Of a stretch of DNA of 6,827 nucleotides, positions 3,869 through 6,827 are shown piece by piece. Location: NCBI GenBank assembly GCA_029262915.1, contig JAJCYN010000450.1, positions 1 through 6,827 of the forward strand, given 5' to 3'. The notes below the pieces were generated by a model that worked only from the letters and a program-made list of their open reading frames with translations, had not been told where the DNA came from and searched no databases. The stretch comes from Flavobacteriales bacterium. GTDB taxonomy: Bacteria > Bacteroidota > Bacteroidia > Flavobacteriales_E > Vicingaceae. Position 1 is the first letter of the stretch. The number at the start of each line of letters is the position of its first letter. Made by a program: the position numbers and the translations under genes.

Positions 3869-6827
3869 TTAATGATGACCCTTACTTTCTGCTTTACTAC
3901 TTGTTAAATTTCTAACCTTAGTTTGATAATAGATGTTTGGCTCTTGTCCTTTCTCCTCTATAACTCTAAACGCTCTATCATGTTCCATTTCTGTTCTAAC
4001 CTTACTTTCTGTATCATTTAAATCTCCGAAAGTAATAGCGTTTGTTGGGCAAACTGAAGAACAAGCTGTTGCAATAGATCCGTCAACAACTTTAGCTCCG
4101 GCTTTTTTAGCATCTAATTTGCCTTCTTGAATTCGTTGTACACACATACTACATTTCTCCATTACTCCTCTGGCACGAACAACAACATCAGGATTAAGCA
4201 CCATACGTCCTAAATCATCCTGAGAAGGATTAAAGTCTGTAAATTTCTTATAAGCCATGTAATTGTACCAGTTAAATCTTCTTACTTTATAAGCACAGTT
4301 ATTGGCACAATACCTTGTTCCTATACAACGGTTATAGGCCATCATATTCAGACCTTCATTACTGTGTGTAGTTGCCGCTACTGGACATACAGTTTCACAA
4401 CCTGCATGGTTACAATGTTGACACATCATTGGTTGATGAATTACCATTGGATTATCCGCTGGATTCTCCATTTCCTGATAACCAAATGTGGTTCCTGTAT
4501 CAGTTGCTTTTTTAGTTTTTTCTAACGTTCCACCTATATCACCCACATCTTGAAATTCACTTGCATAATACCTGTCAATTCTCATCCAGTGCATGCTACG
4601 AGCTCTTCTTACTTCATCCTTACCAATAACGGCTACGTTATTTTCTGCAATACAAGAAGTAACACAAGAACTACAACCTGTACAAGCATTTAAATCAATA
4701 GACATTCCCCACCTGTGTCCTATATCTTCAACGGGCTGATCTTCTCCCCAAATATTAAATTCTTTGGTTAATTTGTTAACTGTTTCTCCATTTTCATGAG
4801 CTTGTAATGTGTGAGATGGGTTATAAGCATCCTTATTCCCTTTCTTGTAAGTATCTATAGTTGTCTCTCTAACAATAGCACTTCTTCCCATAATGGTTTG
4901 ATGTACTTGTGTACAAGCTACATAGTAAGGCTCATCTGTTTCTACTTCAGTTAAGGTAGCTACCCCATAATAAGAAACTCCTTGCTTTGTTGAAGCAACC
5001 AATGGATAAGCATTTTTCCCTGAAGGATCTGGTTGATTTCCAACAATTTTTCCATAACCAAGGGCCAAACCTACCGTTCCTTTAGCCTGACCAGGTTGAG
5101 GAACAAGTGGCAACCCTTCAATAGTTTTACCTCCTACAGTAACATTTACAACTTGCATTGCTTCTCGCTGTCCAAATTGGGTATTGTAACCTTTCTCTTC
5201 CATTTCTCCTGGATTCATAGTTACATAATTTTCCCAAGTAATTTTGGTAATCGGATCTGGCATTTCTTGTAACCAAGGGTTATCTGCACCAGAACCAGCT
5301 CCAACTGCCATATTTTGATTGAGCTCAATTTCTATTGCTCCTCCATTAATTTTATTTATTGCAGATGCCGCTTTACCAACATCTCCATTAAAAGACAAAG
5401 CTATTTCGGAAGCTGCCACCGGTAATTCAATAACACCATCATGCAATGATCTATTCCAAAAATCACCAAAAAAAGTAGCTCCCGATTGCGGAAAAATTGT
5501 CATTTCCCAAATTTCTTTAATAAAATCATCATAGGATTTATCGTTTCCTGCCCAAGCTAGAAAACAATCCTCTGCTTGACGTGTATCAAATAAAGGGGAA
5601 ATAGTTGGTTGTCCTAAAGAGTAATGTCCTGCAACAGGGTTAGCATCACTCCACGATTCTAATTGATGATTTGTAGCCGCAACATATTTACATGCAGTCG
5701 CAGTATCATTCATTTTTGTAGCAAAACAAATCGTAGTTTTTACCTTGGCTAAAGCTTTCTTAAAGTCATCTCCCATTGTAAAAACCGGATCTACTCCACT
5801 AATAAATAAGGCATCCACACTCCCCGCATTCATATCAGCTAACAACTCTGCAACTTTACTATCTACTCCTTGTTTTGTATTTGAGTTTTTATCTAAATCG
5901 ATAGTCTTACCATAATTACCCAAATGATTATTAATGGCATTAACTATTACCTGTACGTTTTTATCGTTTGAACCACAAACGATTATTGATTCTCCTTTAG
6001 TTGCCTTTAAAGCCTTTGTAACAGCAGCAATTTGTTTGTTATACGTTTTCGCTGAACTTGGAACACTAATATTCCCTCCTATTGCTTTGTATATTCCTGC
6101 TAAAATTGCCCCATATTCTGATGGTTTAGCCGGTGTTCTTACATCTGCATTGGAACCAGTAAGTGACATACTACTTTCAAACTGAAAATGTTTTGACATC
6201 CACTTATTATCTGGCTTACGCGTTTGAGCATAATCATTAATATACATTTGAGTATCTAACCAATTCCCCATAAAATCAGCACCTACACTTACTATGGTTT
6301 TTGCTTTTTCAAAATTATAGGTTGGAATTGTTTGTTTGTTAAATGACTCCTTATTGGCATCTAAAATTCCTGAGTAAGAAATTGCATCATACGAAGTTCC
6401 GCTACCAAAAGAAAAATTCGATGGAATAGTAGCATCTCCGTATTCATCTTCTGTCATTATAGTTACTTCATACCCTGACAGGAAATCAGCAATTGCTTTT
6501 TTAGAAGAAGGGCTAATTAGAGAGTTTGTTAACACTCTTACAACTCCACTTTTAGATTTGATTGCTTTTAGCTCTTTGATAATAGATTTATCTACTGTAT
6601 CCCAGTCCGAATCCTTCCCATTTACTAAAGGATTTTTTAAACGGTTCCCGTCATATAAAGATAGTACTGATGAGTTAATTCTTGCATTAACGGCTCCCTT
6701 AGTTAAAGTAGATTCTGCATTACCTGTAATGAATATTGGACGCCCCTCTCTGGTTTTTACTAGTATTGGAGCATAATCATGTCCATCATAGTAAGTTGAA
6801 GCATAATAGTTAGCAACTCCAGGTATG
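3869..6827 (-). CDS. actB: ActB, molybdopterin-oxidoreductase-like / iron-sulfur fusion subunit of alternative complex III (5' end cut by window)
   Basis: The frame is open from the window edge (first whole codon at 6826) to TAA at 3869-3871, giving 985 visible residues. The true start is outside; an in-frame GTG at 6535 is internal. The fragment opens with IPGVANYYASTYYDG and GRPIFITGN, which in ActB proteins follow the signal region, so I estimate 80-100 residues are missing, including the expected variant Tat signal. Residues up to about 700 form a molybdopterin-oxidoreductase-like domain (for example LFISGVDPVFTMG, HQLESWSDANP, PLFDTRQAEDCF). From about 700 a PsrB-like ferredoxin domain carries four cysteine motifs. 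Known for the family: the large domain binds no molybdenum, and the clusters relay electrons from quinol at ActC to the haems of ActA. Databases often call this protein a Tat-translocated molybdopterin oxidoreductase, which overstates its chemistry. It is followed by actC after 36 bases. Confidence 0.96.
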   Translation of the reverse strand, partial: IPGVANYYASTYYDGHDYAPILVKTREGRPIFITGNAESTLTKGAVNARINSSVLSLYDGNRLKNPLVNGKDSDWDTVDKSIIKELKAIKSKSGVVRVLTNSLISPSSKKAIADFLSGYEVTIMTEDEYGDATIPSNFSFGSGTSYDAISYSGILDANKESFNKQTIPTYNFEKAKTIVSVGADFMGNWLDTQMYINDYAQTRKPDNKWMSKHFQFESSMSLTGSNADVRTPAKPSEYGAILAGIYKAIGGNISVPSSAKTYNKQIAAVTKALKATKGESIIVCGSNDKNVQVIVNAINNHLGNYGKTIDLDKNSNTKQGVDSKVAELLADMNAGSVDALFISGVDPVFTMGDDFKKALAKVKTTICFATKMNDTATACKYVAATNHQLESWSDANPVAGHYSLGQPTISPLFDTRQAEDCFLAWAGNDKSYDDFIKEIWEMTIFPQSGATFFGDFWNRSLHDGVIELPVAASEIALSFNGDVGKAASAINKINGGAIEIELNQNMAVGAGSGADNPWLQEMPDPITKITWENYVTMNPGEMEEKGYNTQFGQREAMQVVNVTVGGKTIEGLPLVPQPGQAKGTVGLALGYGKIVGNQPDPSGKNAYPLVASTKQGVSYYGVATLTEVETDEPYYVACTQVHQTIMGRSAIVRETTIDTYKKGNKDAYNPSHTLQAHENGETVNKLTKEFNIWGEDQPVEDIGHRWGMSIDLNACTGCSSCVTSCIAENNVAVIGKDEVRRARSMHWMRIDRYYASEFQDVGDIGGTLEKTKKATDTGTTFGYQEMENPADNPMVIHQPMMCQHCNHAGCETVCPVAATTHSNEGLNMMAYNRCIGTRYCANNCAYKVRRFNWYNYMAYKKFTDFNPSQDDLGRMVLNPDVVVRARGVMEKCSMCVQRIQEGKLDAKKAGAKVVDGSIATACSSVCPTNAITFGDLNDTESKVRTEMEHDRAFRVIEEKGQEPNIYYQTKVRNLTSSKAESKGHH
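4049..4684 (-). other. Four iron-sulfur cluster motifs in the ActB C-terminal domain
   Basis: Motif I (4652-4684) is CxxCxxCxxxC, seen as CTGCSSCVTSC. Motif II (4385-4423) is CxxCx4CxxxC, seen as CQHCNHAGCETVC. Motif III (4295-4327) is CxxTxxCxxxC, seen as CIGTRYCANNC, with Thr at the second cysteine position (codon 4316-4318). Motif IV is split: CSMC (4142-4153) and CSSVC (4049-4063). This is the four-cluster arrangement of PsrB/DmsB-like ferredoxins with one ligand lost. It agrees with the known ActB content of three [4Fe-4S] and one [3Fe-4S] cluster. Confidence 0.93.

Noticed and set aside
5934..6185. Hydrophobic plus-strand open frame of 83 codons opposite actB that could look like a small membrane protein
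   Set aside because: It is antisense to conserved ActB sequence, has no plausible leader, and hydrophobicity is expected from the complement of Lys/Asn/Ser-rich codons.
3869..6535. A separate 888-codon gene starting at the GTG at 6535
   Set aside because: The same frame continues upstream to the window edge with recognisable ActB sequence, so the GTG is an internal valine codon.
6558..6776. Plus-strand open frame of 72 codons near the window end
   Set aside because: The minus strand here continues the ActB frame without a stop (VKTREGRPIFITGN and onward), so this is a shadow.
2405..6827. A polysulfide, DMSO or nitrite reductase operon (Mo subunit, ferredoxin, NrfD)
   Set aside because: The Mo-like and ferredoxin domains are fused in one protein, and the DUF3341 gene, monohaem cytochrome and second NrfD-type gene follow, which is the ACIII arrangement.
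1..6827. An undescribed system, mobile element, CRISPR array or RNA gene
   Set aside because: Essentially all bases belong to five recognised genes on one strand with gaps of at most 36 bases; no direct repeats, transposase, tRNA-like or array-like structure was seen on either strand.

Overview
The window is a dense, single-strand (minus) stretch of a respiratory operon. It encodes five consecutive subunits of alternative complex III (ACIII), the quinol:cytochrome c / quinol:cupredoxin oxidoreductase that replaces the bc1 complex in Bacteroidota and some other phyla. Read in the direction of transcription (high to low coordinates) the order is actB (5' end cut off by the window edge), actC, actD, actE, actF (3' end cut off). 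This is the standard ACIII gene order. By inference, the pentahaem cytochrome gene actA should lie just beyond position 6827, and haem-copper oxidase genes may follow actF below position 1.

The organism is most likely a member of the Bacteroidota, probably a flavobacterium. The DNA is strongly AT-rich, all four visible stop codons are TAA, and the starts lack recognisable Shine-Dalgarno sequences and have A/T-only or A-rich leaders. The protein sequences (ActB C-terminal ferredoxin domain, ActD DUF3341 motif, ActF loop) read like flavobacterial ACIII. Genus cannot be fixed from this window.

Layout: 3869-6827 actB, a degenerate molybdopterin-oxidoreductase-like domain fused to an iron-sulfur domain with four cluster motifs; 2405-3832 actC, a ten-helix NrfD/PsrC-type membrane subunit with the probable menaquinol site; 1871-2395 actD, a two-helix DUF3341 subunit; 1180-1860 actE, a lipoprotein monohaem cytochrome c; 1-1152 actF, a second ten-helix NrfD-type subunit. 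Gaps are 36, 9, 10 and 27 bases, so there is no non-coding stretch of any size and no internal terminator is visible.

Function as a unit: menaquinol is thought to be oxidised at ActC, electrons pass through the ActB iron-sulfur clusters to the haems of ActA, and on to ActE or an external acceptor and then an oxidase. ActC and ActF are the candidate proton-path subunits. I found no mobile element, CRISPR array, RNA gene or undescribed system. The points worth a second look are details: the actE start, its acidic tail, the Cys-to-Thr and Pro-to-Ala changes in ActB cluster motif III, and the misleading molybdoenzyme annotation ActB tends to receive.
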